Source: Klebsiella quasipneumoniae subsp. quasipneumoniae (GTDB lineage: Bacteria; Pseudomonadota; Gammaproteobacteria; Enterobacterales; Enterobacteriaceae). Taken from it: 64,000 nucleotides of DNA. The notes under the pieces are model-generated. The model had not been told where the DNA came from, did not search any database, and saw only the letters and a program-made list of their open reading frames with translations. The stretch lies in NCBI RefSeq assembly GCF_020525925.1, contig NZ_CP084876.1, positions 186,001 to 250,000 on the forward strand, in the 5' to 3' direction. The position numbers were made by a program, and so were the translations under genes. Positions within the stretch are counted from its first letter, which is position 1, and the number at the start of each line of letters is the position of its first letter. Shown one piece after another: positions 10,183 through 17,773 of this stretch.

Positions 10183-11094
10183 ATGCAAAAGTTTGATACC
10201 AGGACCTTCCAGGGCCTGATCCTGACCTTACAGGATTACTGGGCTCGTCAGGGCTGCACCATTGTTCAACCACTGGACATGGAAGTCGGCGCCGGCACCT
10301 CTCACCCGATGACCTGCCTGCGCGCGTTAGGGCCGGAGCCGATGGCGACCGCCTACGTACAGCCTTCCCGTCGTCCAACCGATGGCCGCTATGGCGAAAA
10401 CCCGAACCGTTTACAGCATTACTATCAGTTCCAGGTGGTGATTAAGCCTTCTCCGGACAACATCCAGGAGCTGTACCTCGGGTCGCTGAAAGAGCTGGGT
10501 ATGGACCCGACCATTCACGACATTCGCTTCGTCGAAGACAACTGGGAAAACCCGACGCTGGGGGCCTGGGGTCTGGGTTGGGAAGTGTGGCTCAACGGCA
10601 TGGAAGTGACGCAGTTCACCTACTTCCAGCAGGTGGGCGGCCTGGAGTGTAAGCCGGTGACCGGCGAGATCACCTACGGCCTGGAGCGTCTGGCGATGTA
10701 CATCCAGGGCGTCGACAGCGTCTACGACCTGGTCTGGAGCGATGGCCCGCTGGGTAAAACCACTTACGGCGACGTGTTCCACCAGAACGAAGTGGAGCAG
10801 TCCACCTATAACTTCGAATACGCCGACGTCGATTTCCTCTTCTCCTGCTTCGAGCAGTATGAGAAAGAGGCCCAGCATCTGCTGGCGCTGGAGACCCCGC
10901 TGCCGCTGCCGGCCTACGAGCGCATTCTGAAAGCGGCTCACAGCTTCAACCTGCTGGATGCGCGTAAAGCCATCTCCGTCACCGAGCGTCAGCGCTATAT
11001 CCTGCGCATTCGCACCCTGACGAAAGCAGTGGCGGAAGCGTACTACGCTTCCCGTGAAGCGCTCGGCTTCCCGATGTGCAACAAGAATAAATAA
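10183..11094 (+). CDS. glyQ: Glycyl-tRNA synthetase alpha subunit
   Basis: Catalytic aminoacylation subunit of the bacterial alpha2beta2 glycyl-tRNA synthetase, a class II enzyme. 303 residues, the usual size. The N-terminal [18 protein letters not shown] and the [29 protein letters not shown] block (motif 2 region, residues 47-75) are hallmarks, and the [12 protein letters not shown] segment near 167 is motif 3-like. It is followed after 9 bases by glyS with a GAGG ribosome site, so the two form one operon as in other enterobacteria. Confidence 0.98.
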   Translation: MQKFDTRTFQGLILTLQDYWARQGCTIVQPLDMEVGAGTSHPMTCLRALGPEPMATAYVQPSRRPTDGRYGENPNRLQHYYQFQVVIKPSPDNIQELYLGSLKELGMDPTIHDIRFVEDNWENPTLGAWGLGWEVWLNGMEVTQFTYFQQVGGLECKPVTGEITYGLERLAMYIQGVDSVYDLVWSDGPLGKTTYGDVFHQNEVEQSTYNFEYADVDFLFSCFEQYEKEAQHLLALETPLPLPAYERILKAAHSFNLLDARKAISVTERQRYILRIRTLTKAVAEAYYASREALGFPMCNKNK

Positions 11095-11103
11095 GAGGCG
11101 GCC

Positions 11104-13173
11104 ATGTCTGAGAATACTTTTCTGGTGGAAATCGGCACTGAAGAGCTGCCACCAAAAGCGCTGCGCAGCCTGGCGGAATCTTTTGCTGCGAACGTGACCG
11201 CGGAGCTGGATAACGCCGGCCTCGCGCACGGTAAAGTGGAATGGTTTGCCGCCCCGCGTCGTCTGGCGCTGAAGGTGGCCAACCTGGCGGCGGCGCAAGC
11301 CGATCGCGAAGTGGAAAAACGCGGCCCGGCCGTTGCCCAGGCGTTCGATGCCGAAGGCAAGCCAAGCAAAGCGGCCGAAGGCTGGGCGCGCGGCTGCGGT
11401 ATTACCGTCGATCAGGCCGAACGTCTGACTACGGACAAAGGCGAGTGGCTGCTGTATCGCGCCCATGTGAAGGGCGAAAGCACCGAAGCGCTGCTGCCGA
11501 ACATGATTGCCAGCTCGCTGGCGAAGCTGCCGATCCCGAAACTGATGCGCTGGGGCGCGTCTGACGTCCACTTCGTGCGCCCGGTTCACACCGTCACGCT
11601 GCTGCTGGGCGACAAGGTAATCCCGGCTACTATCCTCGGTATCCCGTCCGATCGCGTGATCCGCGGCCATCGCTTTATGGGCGAGCCGGAATTCACCATC
11701 GACCATGCCGACCAGTACCCGCAGATCCTGCTTGAGCGCGGTAAAGTCATCGCCGATTACGAACAGCGTAAAGCCAAAATCAAAGCCGATGCGGAAGAGG
11801 CGGCGCGTAAGATTGGCGGTCAAGCCGATCTGAGCGAAAGCCTGCTGGAAGAAGTCACCTCGCTGGTGGAATGGCCGGTGGTGCTGACGGCGAAGTTCGA
11901 AGAAAAATTCCTCGCGGTGCCGTCTGAAGCGCTGGTTTACACCATGAAGGGCGACCAGAAGTACTTCCCGGTTTACGACAACGCCGGTAAGCTGCTGCCG
12001 AACTTTATCTTCGTCGCCAACATCGAGTCGAAAGATCCGCAGCAGATCATCTCCGGTAACGAGAAGGTGGTCCGTCCGCGTCTGGCCGACGCCGAGTTCT
12101 TCTTCAACACCGACCGTAAAAAACGTCTGGAAGACAACCTGCCGCGTCTGGAAACCGTGCTGTTCCAGCAGCAGCTGGGTACGCTGCGCGACAAGACCGA
12201 TCGCATTCAGGCGCTGGCGGGCTGGATTGCCGAGCAGATTGGCGCTGACGTGAACCACGCGACCCGCGCGGGCCTGCTGTCCAAGTGCGACCTGATGACC
12301 AACATGGTCTTCGAGTTCACCGACACCCAGGGCGTGATGGGGATGCACTACGCGCGCCACGATGGCGAAGCGGAAGATGTGGCCGTGGCGCTGAACGAAC
12401 AGTATCAGCCGCGCTTTGCCGGCGACGCGCTGCCGTCTAACCCGGTGGCCTGCGCGGTGGCGATTGCCGATAAGATGGACACCCTCGCGGGTATCTTCGG
12501 TATCGGCCAGCACCCGAAAGGCGATAAAGACCCGTTTGCGCTGCGCCGCGCCGCGCTGGGCGTCCTGCGTATCATCGTCGAGAAGAACCTGAACCTCGAT
12601 CTGCAAACGCTGACCGAAGAAGCGGTGCGTCTGTACGGTGAGAAGCTGACCAACGCCAACGTGGTTGATGACGTGATCGACTTTATGCTGGGCCGCTTCC
12701 GCGCCTGGTATCAGGACGAAGGCTACGGCGTCGACACTATCCAGGCGGTACTGGCGCGTCGTCCAACCCGCCCGGCGGATTTCGATGCACGCATGAAAGC
12801 CGTATCGCACTTCCGTACCCTGGAAGAGTCCTCTGCGCTGGCGGCGGCGAACAAACGTGTCTCCAACATCCTCGCGAAATCCGACGAGACGCTGAACGAC
12901 ATCGTTCACGCTTCCGTGCTGAAAGAAGCGGCGGAAATTAAGCTGGCGGGCAATCTGGTGGTGCTGCGCGACAAGCTGCAGCCGTACTTCGCCGCAGGCC
13001 GCTATCAGGATGCGCTGATTGAGCTGGCCGCTCTGCGCGAGCCGGTGGATGAGTTCTTCGAAAACGTGATGGTCAACGCCGAAGACAAAGATGTCCGCAT
13101 CAACCGTCTGACGCTGCTGTCCAAACTGCGTGAACTGTTCCTGCAGGTGGCGGATATTTCTCTGCTGCAGTAA
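11104..13173 (+). CDS. glyS: Glycyl-tRNA synthetase beta subunit
   Basis: Beta subunit needed for tRNA-Gly recognition; 689 residues, identical in length to E. coli GlyS. It begins [20 protein letters not shown], the conserved start of the family. The central [16 protein letters not shown] region, the HD-like segment with [12 protein letters not shown] and [13 protein letters not shown] (residues 397-425) and the C-terminal anticodon-binding-like helical domain are all present. It ends at a strong terminator 20 bases downstream. The long open frame on the opposite strand (10411-12909) is a high-GC shadow. Confidence 0.98.
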   Translation: MSENTFLVEIGTEELPPKALRSLAESFAANVTAELDNAGLAHGKVEWFAAPRRLALKVANLAAAQADREVEKRGPAVAQAFDAEGKPSKAAEGWARGCGITVDQAERLTTDKGEWLLYRAHVKGESTEALLPNMIASSLAKLPIPKLMRWGASDVHFVRPVHTVTLLLGDKVIPATILGIPSDRVIRGHRFMGEPEFTIDHADQYPQILLERGKVIADYEQRKAKIKADAEEAARKIGGQADLSESLLEEVTSLVEWPVVLTAKFEEKFLAVPSEALVYTMKGDQKYFPVYDNAGKLLPNFIFVANIESKDPQQIISGNEKVVRPRLADAEFFFNTDRKKRLEDNLPRLETVLFQQQLGTLRDKTDRIQALAGWIAEQIGADVNHATRAGLLSKCDLMTNMVFEFTDTQGVMGMHYARHDGEAEDVAVALNEQYQPRFAGDALPSNPVACAVAIADKMDTLAGIFGIGQHPKGDKDPFALRRAALGVLRIIVEKNLNLDLQTLTEEAVRLYGEKLTNANVVDDVIDFMLGRFRAWYQDEGYGVDTIQAVLARRPTRPADFDARMKAVSHFRTLEESSALAAANKRVSNILAKSDETLNDIVHASVLKEAAEIKLAGNLVVLRDKLQPYFAAGRYQDALIELAALREPVDEFFENVMVNAEDKDVRINRLTLLSKLRELFLQVADISLLQ

Positions 13174-13190
13174 GCGTAGCGGTAATAATA

Positions 13191-13217
13191 AAAAACCTGC
13201 CTCAGGGCAGGTTTTTT
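13191..13217 (+). terminator. Rho-independent terminator of glyQS
   Basis: Stem aacctgc/gcaggtt with a 6-base loop, followed by TTTTTTT; it lies 18 bases after the glyS stop. Confidence 0.9.
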
Positions 13218-13396
13218 TATACCTGAAATATAAGTAGTCGAACCGATAATAATTCAGTTATTGATATTTTAATTATTTACATTGATCAATAAAAAATATT
13301 TTAAGAATATATAAACATAATTCCGAAAGTTATTTACGCTAGAATGGCGGCGGGTGCTTGAGACTGTGTGTCTCAGGTGTTCAGCGGGAGACAGAT

Positions 13397-13450
13397 AGAG
13401 AAAAGCCCCACCTGATAGTCATCAAAGTGAGGCTCTCCTAATGCATGAAC
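13397..13450 (-). ncRNA. sokA: Sok-type antisense RNA of the hokA-like locus
   Basis: On the minus strand TTGATT (13480-13485) and TACGCT (13457-13462) are separated by 17 bases and form a plausible promoter, so transcription would start near 13450. About 50 bases later comes the hairpin gcctcac...gtggggc (7 pairs, one G-U), followed by TTTTCTC at 13398-13404, a normal Sok terminator. The size (about 54 nt), the surrounding gcttgaga...gtctcagg hairpin and the sequence ataagcgtagcctcttac match the leader of hok/sok loci. The promoter's -35 ends 5 bases from the IS junction, so it survives the insertion. Confidence 0.6.
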
Positions 13451-13490
13451 ACCATAAGCGTAGCCTCTTACTTGTTGAAAATCAACACGG
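13441..13490 (+). pseudogene. Truncated mok/hok leader frame, cut by the IS
   Basis: An ATG at 13441 opens MHEHHKRSLLLVENQH, then the frame runs into the IS. If the IS and one copy of the 6-bp duplication are removed, this frame continues in phase through GRRG into the hok-like toxin, exactly as E. coli MokC extends HokC. It is therefore the 5' half of a mok reading frame separated from its toxin. The stem gttgaaaatcaac (13474-13486) just before the junction is the usual small hairpin in front of the hok ribosome site. Confidence 0.6.
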
Positions 13491-14528
13491 TGTATGGGTC
13501 CACCACATATTGCAATTTTTACTCTCACGTAAAATATAGTCCACTGGCGTCATCAGTTCGAGTGATTTATGTGGCCTTTTGCTGTTATACAGCACCAGAT
13601 ATTCAGCCATTCTTTGATTAAACAAATTCAGGTCCTCAAAAAGCAACAATTCATTGAATTCAATAAATTGTTCTCTAAGTGTCCGGTTAAATCGCTCACA
13701 GGTCGCATTCATTTTCGGTGTGTACGGATAGGTCCAGATGTGTTTAATCGAGGCTTCCTGTAGCGTTTTATCAAAGTTACCGAGGAACTCCTTACCGTTG
13801 TCAGTGACAACTTGTCTGATAGCGACAGGAAAGAGCTTTGTGGCCTTGCTGAAGAAATGGCTGGTAATATCGCTGTTGAGTGAAGGGACCGCCAGGGCCA
13901 GCGCATAGTCGCTGTGCTCGTCGATCATGGTAATGATATAGCGGCGTAGGTCCCCCATCCTGAGTTCAATCGCGTCCATCCCTATGAGTTCGCCTGTTTT
14001 TACCGGGCGGTATTGTTTTGGTCTTCTGGGCTTCACTGAGCGTTTTTTTATCAACCGGGCTTTGCCCCTGGCGCTGAGGCGTACGGGGATCATCCGCATT
14101 TTATCGTGAGCACCAGCAATGATTCTTCCAATGGTTGACGTGCTGGGACAGGTAAAATGCCGCGCTTCACACCATGGTTTCAGCCTGACAAAAATCTGCT
14201 CTTTGCCGAGATTGGGTAACTCAGTTCTCAGACGCCTGATCTCCTTGAGTACATCAGGATGCCAGTGCCTTGAACGGCGAACCAGAGGGGCTTTGCTTCT
14301 TGGAATTAGTGCTTCTGGACCACCGGTGCGCAGTAACCGGCGCCACCAGTAGAGTGTTCGCGTTGATACGTCAAAAGCATCAGCTGCGGCACGGATCCCG
14401 TGCTTATCCCAGAAGTTCAGAGCCTTCATTCTTAACTTCGCAATCTCGGGCATAAGAGAGTGTTTCATCGCATAAGCAGTTGCTCGGTAATACCCAAAAT
14501 AGCCGACACCGATATGCTGCATCAACAT
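13482..14528 (-). CDS. IS481-family DDE transposase
   Basis: Catalyses movement of the surrounding element. The 348 residues start with a helix-turn-helix region (about 45-70, RAAADAFDVSTRTLYWWRRL). An rve-type integrase core follows, with Asp185 (IGMDAIE), Asp243 (VTDNGKEF) and Glu278 (NATCERFNRTL); the DD(35)E spacing is canonical, so it looks active. The last two residues and the stop codon (13482-13490) fall outside the proposed left end, so the frame closes in host DNA, a trait reported for IS481 itself. A family call is safe; the exact IS name is not known to me. Confidence 0.85.
   Translation of the reverse strand: MLMQHIGVGYFGYYRATAYAMKHSLMPEIAKLRMKALNFWDKHGIRAAADAFDVSTRTLYWWRRLLRTGGPEALIPRSKAPLVRRSRHWHPDVLKEIRRLRTELPNLGKEQIFVRLKPWCEARHFTCPSTSTIGRIIAGAHDKMRMIPVRLSARGKARLIKKRSVKPRRPKQYRPVKTGELIGMDAIELRMGDLRRYIITMIDEHSDYALALAVPSLNSDITSHFFSKATKLFPVAIRQVVTDNGKEFLGNFDKTLQEASIKHIWTYPYTPKMNATCERFNRTLREQFIEFNELLLFEDLNLFNQRMAEYLVLYNSKRPHKSLELMTPVDYILRESKNCNMWWTHTPC
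13485..13490. repeat. Target-site duplication, left copy (ACACGG)
   Basis: ACACGG directly left of the element; the identical hexamer is at 14586-14591 directly right of it. Choosing these limits restores a continuous hok leader. Confidence 0.6.
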
Positions 14529-14585
14529 CTGGCAATCCCTCCTTTAGTGTTCTGAGGCAATTGCAATATCTGTGTGAACTTACAC
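13491..14585 (-). mobile_element. IS481-like insertion sequence, about 1.1 kb
   Basis: One transposase gene flanked by imperfect terminal inverted repeats. The left end begins tgtatgggtccaccac then atattgcaatt (13507-13517). The right end read inward begins gtgtaagttcacacag then the same 11-mer (complement at 14559-14569). The outer 16 bases match poorly, so the ends are set mainly by the 6-bp duplication ACACGG and by the way the flanks rejoin into a hok leader. Base composition is more A+T-rich than the neighbouring genes, which marks it as acquired. Confidence 0.75.
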
Positions 14586-14591
14586 ACACGG
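14586..14591. repeat. Target-site duplication, right copy (ACACGG)
   Basis: Identical to 13485-13490. It is followed by gaggcgagga, the ribosome site of the hok-like toxin. Confidence 0.6.
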
Positions 14592-14601
14592 GAGGCGAGG
14601 A

Positions 14602-14754
14602 GTGTCGCGAAAGTATCTGTTGTTTGGCTTAATAGTGATTTGCTTCACTGTTTTATTATTGACCTGGATGGTTCGTGATTCGCTATGTGAATTACAGCTC
14701 AGGCAGGGAAATAGTGAGCTGGTGGCATTCTTAGCCTGTGATAGTAAACAGTAA
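14602..14754 (+). CDS. hokA: HokA-like small membrane toxin
   Basis: A 50-residue Hok-family toxin starting with GTG behind GGAGGCGAGG. The protein starts MSRKYLLFGLIVICFTVLLL, continues with TWMVRDSLCELQ, and ends FLACDSKQ. This is the Hok pattern: one membrane helix, then a periplasmic RDSLCEL segment with a conserved Cys and a second Cys near the end. It is very similar to E. coli HokA, which occupies the same place between glyS and cspA. Hok proteins depolarise the inner membrane when their mRNA escapes Sok. The leader and native promoter are separated from this frame by the IS, so expression is probably abolished unless the element supplies a promoter. Confidence 0.85.
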   Translation: MSRKYLLFGLIVICFTVLLLTWMVRDSLCELQLRQGNSELVAFLACDSKQ

Positions 14755-14842
14755 GAGCATCTGGTGGGGATCTATCCCCACTATGCTTGCAGTGTCAGGC
14801 ATTCTCAATGCACCCTTTCATTGTTCACCAAATAAATCATTT

Positions 14843-14874
14843 GCCTCCTGATATCAGGAGGCCTTTTTATTTTT
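14843..14874 (+). terminator. Rho-independent terminator of the hok locus
   Basis: Stem gcctcctg/caggaggc with ATAT in the loop, then TTTTTATTTTT. A second hairpin, gtgggga/tccccac (14764-14780), lies between it and the toxin stop. The stretch 14875-15055 holds no gene; a possible promoter TTGAAA-N18-TATCCT begins near 14899 and may serve the next gene. Confidence 0.8.
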
Positions 14875-15055
14875 AAACGATTGTTGAATTAAACGGGCTT
14901 GAAATTCATAGCGGAGTGTGGCTATCCTGTGCCCCGACGAATCCCTCGTCTCACTGGAGCGCGCCCTACAAATGAACAAACACGACTGATGAACTTCACG
15001 CCTTACCTCGCAGACGTTGCGGGTAGGGGAGTATTGATTTCATTCAGGAGTGCTT

Positions 15056-16675
15056 ATGGCTCATTGCGCCCACATCCCCGCTTTTGTTTTACATCAGGTC
15101 ACCTGTCAGTTTGCGACGGGGCAGACCCTGTTTGGTCCTCTCAGCGTCTCGCTGGAACCGTCCCTTTGCGGTCTGGTCGGCCGGAACGGCGTCGGTAAGT
15201 CGCGTCTGTTGCGCCTGCTGGCGGGCCTGGATTCTCCTGCCGGTGGCCATATCGAGCGCGCGGCTTCCATTGCCTGGGTGGCGCAGCAGCCGACGCTTAC
15301 GCCGGAGACCACCCTCGCTACGCTGCTGGGCTATGCGCCGGTCTTTGACGCCTTGTACCGCCTTGAACAGGGTCATGGACTGGCCGACGATTTCGAGCTA
15401 TTGGATGGCCACTGGGATCTCCCCGATCGGCTGAGTTTAGCTTTCCGTGATGCCGGTCTCCCGCCGTTCTCTGCCGATCGTCCCGCTTTTTCACTCAGCG
15501 GCGGCGAGCGGATGAAGGCCCTGCTGTGCGGCGCCTTCGTCTCGGGCGCCGATTATCTGCTGCTGGATGAGCCCACCAACCATCTGGACAGTGAGGGGCG
15601 AGAGTGGCTCTATCAGCAACTGGAAAACTGGCACGGCGGAGCTTTGATCGCCAGCCACGATCGTCAACTGCTGGCGCGGATGCCGAGGATCATCGAGCTG
15701 ACGCCGACGGCGCTGCGCAGCTACGGCGGCAACTATGACGAATATCAGCGGCAGCGCGAGGCGGAGCAGCAGGCGGCGCGCGCGGCGCTGGACCATGCGA
15801 CGACCGAGCGGCGACGCACCCGCGCGCGAATGCAAAAAGAGCATGATGCTGCCCAGCGGCGCTCGGCGCAGACACTGCGTACCGTTGATACCCTGAATAT
15901 CGCCTCTTTCGAACGCGTGAAGTACAAAGGCGCGGCAAAAGAGCGTCCGGGAACGCTGCGCCGTCAGCATCGTGAACAGAACAGCAGTCTGAATGGCGCT
16001 GTGCAGCAGGCGCGAGAGCGGGTGGAAGAGGATACGCCGGTGATGTTCACCCTGCCAGGCAGCGAAGTGGCGGCGGGCAAGCAGGTGCTGGTCGTGGAAG
16101 CATTGCAACTCGCCCATTCCCCCGCTGCGCCGCTGGACTGGCGCGTGGATGGTCCGATGCGCGTCGCGCTGCGAGGGCCGAATGGCTGCGGCAAAACTAC
16201 CTTGCTGAAAACGCTGCTGGGGCTGGAGCAGGCCGCCTCAGGCGATGTCCGGCTGTCGGTGAGCGCCGCTTATCTGGATCAACATCTGACGCAGCTGGAT
16301 CTGTCGTTATCGGTGATAACGCATCTGAGCCTGGACGATACTCCGCTGGATGAGGGGCTGCTGCGGACCCGTCTGGCGCAGCTGCAGCTGGGCGCCGATA
16401 AGGTCAACCTGCCGCTGGCGGCGCTCAGCGGCGGCGAACGCCTGAAAGCGGCCCTGGCCTGCGTGCTCTGGCGACGCGATCCTGCCCAGCTGCTGTTGCT
16501 CGATGAGCCGACCAACCATCTCGATTTAGCGTCGACACAGGCCATTGAGTGTGCGCTGGCGACGTTTCCCGGCGCGTTGGTGGTGGTGTCGCATGACGAG
16601 GCGTTTCTGCAGGGGTTGAAACTCACCCACAGCCTGACGTGGGGGGAAACGGGCTGGCGCTTTGCCCGACTCTGA
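15056..16675 (+). CDS. ABC-F family ATPase (translation-factor type), unassigned subfamily
   Basis: Soluble protein of two fused ABC domains and no membrane segment, 539 residues from the ATG behind AGGAG (a GTG 6 bases upstream overlaps that site). Domain 1: GRNGVGKSR (42-50), LSGGE (147-151), LLLDEPTNHLD (168-178), switch His near 201. The linker at about 205-330 is rich in Arg, Ala and Glu and probably helical. Domain 2: GPNGCGKTT (374-382), LSGGE (458-462), LLLDEPTNHLD (480-490). The DEPTNHLD pair identifies ABC-F proteins, which act on ribosomes; some give antibiotic resistance. It has no counterpart at this place in E. coli K-12 and is not clearly EttA, YbiT, Uup or YheS by sequence memory. 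Confidence 0.8.
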   Translation: MAHCAHIPAFVLHQVTCQFATGQTLFGPLSVSLEPSLCGLVGRNGVGKSRLLRLLAGLDSPAGGHIERAASIAWVAQQPTLTPETTLATLLGYAPVFDALYRLEQGHGLADDFELLDGHWDLPDRLSLAFRDAGLPPFSADRPAFSLSGGERMKALLCGAFVSGADYLLLDEPTNHLDSEGREWLYQQLENWHGGALIASHDRQLLARMPRIIELTPTALRSYGGNYDEYQRQREAEQQAARAALDHATTERRRTRARMQKEHDAAQRRSAQTLRTVDTLNIASFERVKYKGAAKERPGTLRRQHREQNSSLNGAVQQARERVEEDTPVMFTLPGSEVAAGKQVLVVEALQLAHSPAAPLDWRVDGPMRVALRGPNGCGKTTLLKTLLGLEQAASGDVRLSVSAAYLDQHLTQLDLSLSVITHLSLDDTPLDEGLLRTRLAQLQLGADKVNLPLAALSGGERLKAALACVLWRRDPAQLLLLDEPTNHLDLASTQAIECALATFPGALVVVSHDEAFLQGLKLTHSLTWGETGWRFARL

Positions 16676-16685
16676 ATGCCCGGCA

Positions 16686-16707
16686 GCCGCCATCGTATGC
16701 TGGCGGC
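16686..16707 (+). terminator. Likely terminator of the ABC-F gene
   Basis: Stem gccgcca/tggcggc, 11 bases after the stop; the T-rich run is weak on this strand, so it may act mainly as a 3' end hairpin. Confidence 0.45.
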
Positions 16708-16721
16708 GGCTGGCGACAGAT

Positions 16722-16751
16722 AAAAAAAATCCCCGCCATCAGGCAGGGATT
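16722..16751 (-). terminator. Rho-independent terminator of cspA
   Basis: On the minus strand the stem atccctgcc/ggcggggat is followed by eight U residues, 22 bases after the cspA stop. Confidence 0.88.
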
Positions 16752-16773
16752 CTCGATTCTTAGCGGCTTGAAC

Positions 16774-16986
16774 TTACAGAGAAGTTACGTTGCCAGCTGC
16801 CGGGCCTTTAGCGCCGCTTTCGATGGTGAAGGAGACTTTCTGACCTTCGTCCAGGGATTTGTAGCCATCGTTCTGGATAGCAGAGAAGTGTACGAACACG
16901 TCTTTAGAGCCATCGTCAGGAGTGATGAAGCCGAAGCCTTTGTCAGCGTTGAACCATTTTACGATACCAGTCATTTTACCGGACAT
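16774..16986 (-). CDS. cspA: CspA, major cold-shock protein
   Basis: RNA chaperone that melts secondary structure in mRNA and antiterminates transcription at low temperature. 70 residues, as in E. coli, with the RNP1 motif KGFGFI and the RNP2 motif VFVHF of the cold-shock OB fold. The sequence [20 protein letters not shown] is nearly the E. coli CspA start, and gene order (hokA, cspA, yiaG) confirms the orthologue. About 150 bases of leader precede it, carrying a cold box, so it is expected to be regulated by mRNA stability and structure after temperature downshift. Confidence 0.96.
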
Positions 16987-17123
16987 AGTGAATTACCTTT
17001 AAAAAAATAAGTGAGCCTTGCGGCGTAGCGGTCTGGACTACAGATTTAAAGCGATAAAGGGAAAGTTCACTACGGGGGTATCTTTGGATAACCTTAGAAG
17101 GACTGCTCTATTCGACTGCTCTG

Positions 17124-17137
17124 TGGTCTGTACATCA
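17124..17137 (-). promoter_or_regulatory. Cold box at the 5' end of the cspA leader
   Basis: Read on the minus strand this is TGATGTACAGACCA, differing by one base from the TGACGTACAGA core of the cold box. It lies about 140 bases upstream of the cspA start codon, the expected distance for the long structured leader that acts as an RNA thermosensor in E. coli. Confidence 0.8.
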
Positions 17138-17238
17138 AACCTGCGAGCATTAACGCACGTTCAGCACCTGATAGCAAACTTTTTTTTACGGCGCAGCGGC
17201 AAAAGCTCCCTTACTGGCCCTTGCCGCTGCGCGCTGGA

Positions 17239-17529
17239 TTAATCGAGTAACTGTCTTGAAAGCTGCGGATTGGCCTGAATCAGGCGCATTAATTTCAGCT
17301 CTGTGGGGGACGGTCTTACCCGTCTCGACTCCCACTCTCTTACCATGGCGACGCTCACGCCCATGGCGTTGGCGAAGTCGTCAATCTTAAGTCCAGTGCC
17401 TTTACGCAGCTGTTCAAATTCACTAAACACAGTGGATTTACGGTTTGAGGTAAGTGTCTGATTATCGTCCTTAAAAACGATGTGTTCCAGGCTGCTCAGC
17501 AGTTCAAACACGGGATCTTTATATTCCAT
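17239..17529 (-). CDS. yiaG: YiaG, HTH-type transcriptional regulator
   Basis: Small DNA-binding protein of 96 residues, closely matching E. coli YiaG. It has a variable N-terminal half (residues 1-38) and a C-terminal Cro/C1-type helix-turn-helix, LRKGTGLKIDDFANAMGVSVAMVREWESRRVRPS in abbreviated form at residues 42-75. The N-terminal part has no HigB-type toxin partner next to it, so an antitoxin role is not supported here. The ribosome site on the minus strand is AGGAG. Upstream of cspA in the same orientation, as in E. coli. Targets are unknown. Confidence 0.93.
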   Translation of the reverse strand: MEYKDPVFELLSSLEHIVFKDDNQTLTSNRKSTVFSEFEQLRKGTGLKIDDFANAMGVSVAMVREWESRRVRPSPTELKLMRLIQANPQLSRQLLD

Positions 17530-17730
17530 TGAGAACTCCTTTTATCACACAGCGGAAGAGATTTTTCTAAAGCTCTTTAAGAATAGTCAGAAAAAGGCGT
17601 AAAGGATGGTAACGTCCGTGATTATTTGCCAGCAGGTTATCGAATCGGCCCCGTCAGCCAAACGGCAACGGAGCCTAAGAGAATGATTACTAACGCGATG
17701 GCGTGGCTTCGAAAATTTTTGTAAACGGAT

Positions 17731-17766
17731 AAGAAAAAAGCGGCAAAGCCGGCGCGGGCAGCCGGC
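17731..17766 (-). terminator. Terminator of the aromatic-acid transporter gene
   Basis: On the minus strand the stem gccggc/gccggc with a 7-base loop is followed by tttgccgcttttttc, 8 bases after the stop of the transporter gene. Confidence 0.65.
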
Positions 17767-17773
17767 TTATCGA

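Noticed and set aside
10411..12909. 832-codon open frame on the minus strand across glyQ and glyS
   Set aside because: It mirrors the codon pattern of two certain genes in high-GC DNA; the translation is rich in Arg, His, Gln and Val without any domain, typical of an antisense shadow.
14899..15198. 99-codon frame overlapping the start of the ABC-F gene
   Set aside because: It runs into the ABC-F coding region in another frame and has no ribosome site or family resemblance.
17640..17740. Possible microprotein on the minus strand (hydrophobic AIALVIILLGSVAVWLTGPIR)
   Set aside because: The hydrophobic stretch ends at a stop codon and is eye-catching, but no ATG, GTG or TTG with a ribosome site exists upstream in frame, and the frame starts inside a terminator.
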